From Virgibacillus proomii (GTDB taxonomy: Bacteria > Bacillota > Bacilli > Bacillales > Amphibacillaceae): DNA of 64,000 nt. The number at the start of each line of letters is the position of its first letter. Within the stretch, counting starts at the first letter, position 1. A program made the translations under genes and the position numbers. Shown here piece after piece: positions 63,425 through 64,000 of this stretch. The stretch is taken from the NCBI RefSeq assembly GCF_900162615.1, contig NZ_FUFN01000009.1, positions 793,609 through 857,608 on the forward strand. Direction: 5' to 3'. The notes beneath the pieces are model-generated. The model was not told the DNA's origin. It worked only from the letters and a program-made list of their open reading frames with translations, and did no database searches.

Positions 63425-63740
63425 TGGGCGCATAAGCTAGACAAAACATACTTCCAAAGAAGATACCCACCATGAAAGAATGAATCGTTTTCCAGATTAG
63501 AAAAACTTGGCTTGTCGCCAAGTCTTTAGCGAAAGTTGTAGTTTTTCTTATACGATAAAGTGAAACTTCATTTCTTGGAATGCTTTTCCCAAGAAATGTT
63601 AGTTAAACGAATCGGGCATTTAGGTGCCGTTTTCTCCCACTTAGACCCTTTGCACGAAATCAGGGCTTGAAGTGGGAAACTTACGGCACCTTACATGCGG
63701 GATAAACCCTAAAATTTTATACTTTCCTATAGTACAAAGA
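63425..63740 (+). repeat. Composite repeat D-A-B-tail next to an insertion sequence
   Basis: D (63425-63495) has CATAAGCTAGACAAAAC, then GATACCCACCATG and TTTTCCAGATTAG. A starts at 63496 with ACTTGGC/GCCAAGT. B runs 63554-63706 with stem ATTTCTTGG (63570-63578) and CCAAGAAAT (63589-63597), and stem 3 TCCCACTT/AAGTGGGA. The tail TTTATACTTTCCTATAGTAC ends near 63740, just before an IS end. Confidence 0.8.
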
Positions 63741-63757
63741 AAAACCGAACTTCTAGG

Positions 63758-64000
63758 TACCGACCCCCCAAAGTTAGAGTAGAAATCTAATTTTCGGGGG
63801 TGTTTTTATGGCTAAATATAGTGAAGAATTTAAAATAAATCTTGTCACCGAGTATTTATATGGCAACCTAGGATATAAATTATTAGCAAAAAAATATAAT
63901 ATGGGTAGCGCAACACCAATATTTGAATGGGTGAAAGTCTATAAGTCTCAGGGAATGGATGGGTTAAAAAGAAAAAAAGCTAGGAAGTTTTATCCTGTTC
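63758..64000 (+). mobile_element. IS3-family (IS150 group) insertion sequence, left end (cut by the window)
   Basis: A terminal sequence with ACCCCCCAAAGTTAGAGT starts near 63762; its inner part can pair AC/CCCCC with GGGGGTG at 63797-63802. It is followed at once by an orfA-like gene. The right end, orfB and any target duplication lie outside the window. Confidence 0.8.
63808..64000 (+). CDS. IS3-family transposase OrfA, N-terminal part
   Basis: The frame is open from ATG 63808 to the window end (64 residues): MAKYSEEFKINLVTEYLYG, then LLAKKYNMGSATPIFEWVKV, then GLKRKKARKFYP. This is the helix-turn-helix of IS150-type OrfA proteins, which bind the element's ends; OrfA-OrfB fusions by frameshifting usually form the active transposase. 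GGGGGTG six bases upstream serves as ribosome binding site. Confidence 0.85.
   Translation, partial: MAKYSEEFKINLVTEYLYGNLGYKLLAKKYNMGSATPIFEWVKVYKSQGMDGLKRKKARKFYPV

Noticed and set aside
5609..63740. Repeat modules as a CRISPR array
   Set aside because: Units are far longer than CRISPR repeats, dispersed over the window, not regularly spaced, and no cas genes are present.

Overview
The window is AT-rich DNA with strong AGGAGG-type ribosome binding sites, TTG/GTG starts, lipoprotein signals, a class Ib nrdEIF cluster, BceAB- and YtrA-type ABC systems and the Firmicutes form of the glt and pan operons. It reads as chromosomal DNA of a low-GC Bacillaceae bacterium. Gene content suggests the Virgibacillus/Oceanobacillus group, but that is inference from protein style, not a database match. 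No rRNA, tRNA, CRISPR array or prophage was seen.

Layout. 1-2.5 kb: tail of a TAXI-type TRAP transporter operon, split by a repeat-filled gap. 2.8-9.2 kb: nitronate monooxygenase, a two-domain regulator and a SWIM/SNF2 helicase. 9.3-12.1 kb: a BceAB-type peptide-resistance ABC transporter with a perfect BceR-type box but no adjacent two-component system. 12.6-21.5 kb: C45-family Ntn hydrolase, MFS transporter, a shattered HAD phosphatase, a divergent RpiR regulator/6-phosphogluconate dehydrogenase pair, a Cu/Zn superoxide dismutase lipoprotein and a PH-domain protein. 22.2-26.4 kb: a YtrA-like operon (permease, GntR regulator, ATPase) with a palindromic operator, followed by a NatAB/YhaQP-like pair whose ATPase is decayed. 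26.5-33.4 kb: small membrane proteins, an FMN reductase, two tandem SH3b-amidases and a frameshifted YcdB-domain protein. 33.9-37.9 kb: nrdE-nrdI-nrdF under two NrdR boxes. 37.9-42 kb: a gene-poor, decayed stretch with an fdhD remnant and a large catalase broken by one base. 42.5-53.4 kb: DCC oxidoreductase, rlmN, glutamate synthase (gltB, gltD) and panBC. 53.9-63.2 kb: wrbA, htpX, a HAD-IIIA phosphatase, a CoA-transferase with a LytTR regulator and thioesterase, a type II NADH dehydrogenase-like flavoprotein and lrgAB. The right edge enters an IS3-family insertion sequence.

The most striking feature is a family of interspersed intergenic repeats filling most of the long gene-free gaps. I distinguish four modules. 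A is a three-way-junction-like fold with a terminal hairpin. B is about 180 bp with three predicted stems. C is a long hairpin. D is a short hairpin unit. They recur in mosaics such as B-C-D or D-A-B-tail. The first stem of B has different sequences in different copies but stays self-complementary, which suggests a conserved fold. Copies of A with and without B lie side by side, which looks like filled and empty insertion sites. All B copies I recognised run in the same direction. I cannot assign the family to a named element.

A second theme is gene decay. The HAD phosphatase, natA-like ATPase, YcdB protein, fdhD and the catalase are all broken, several by single-base changes, so read-level confirmation matters for those loci.
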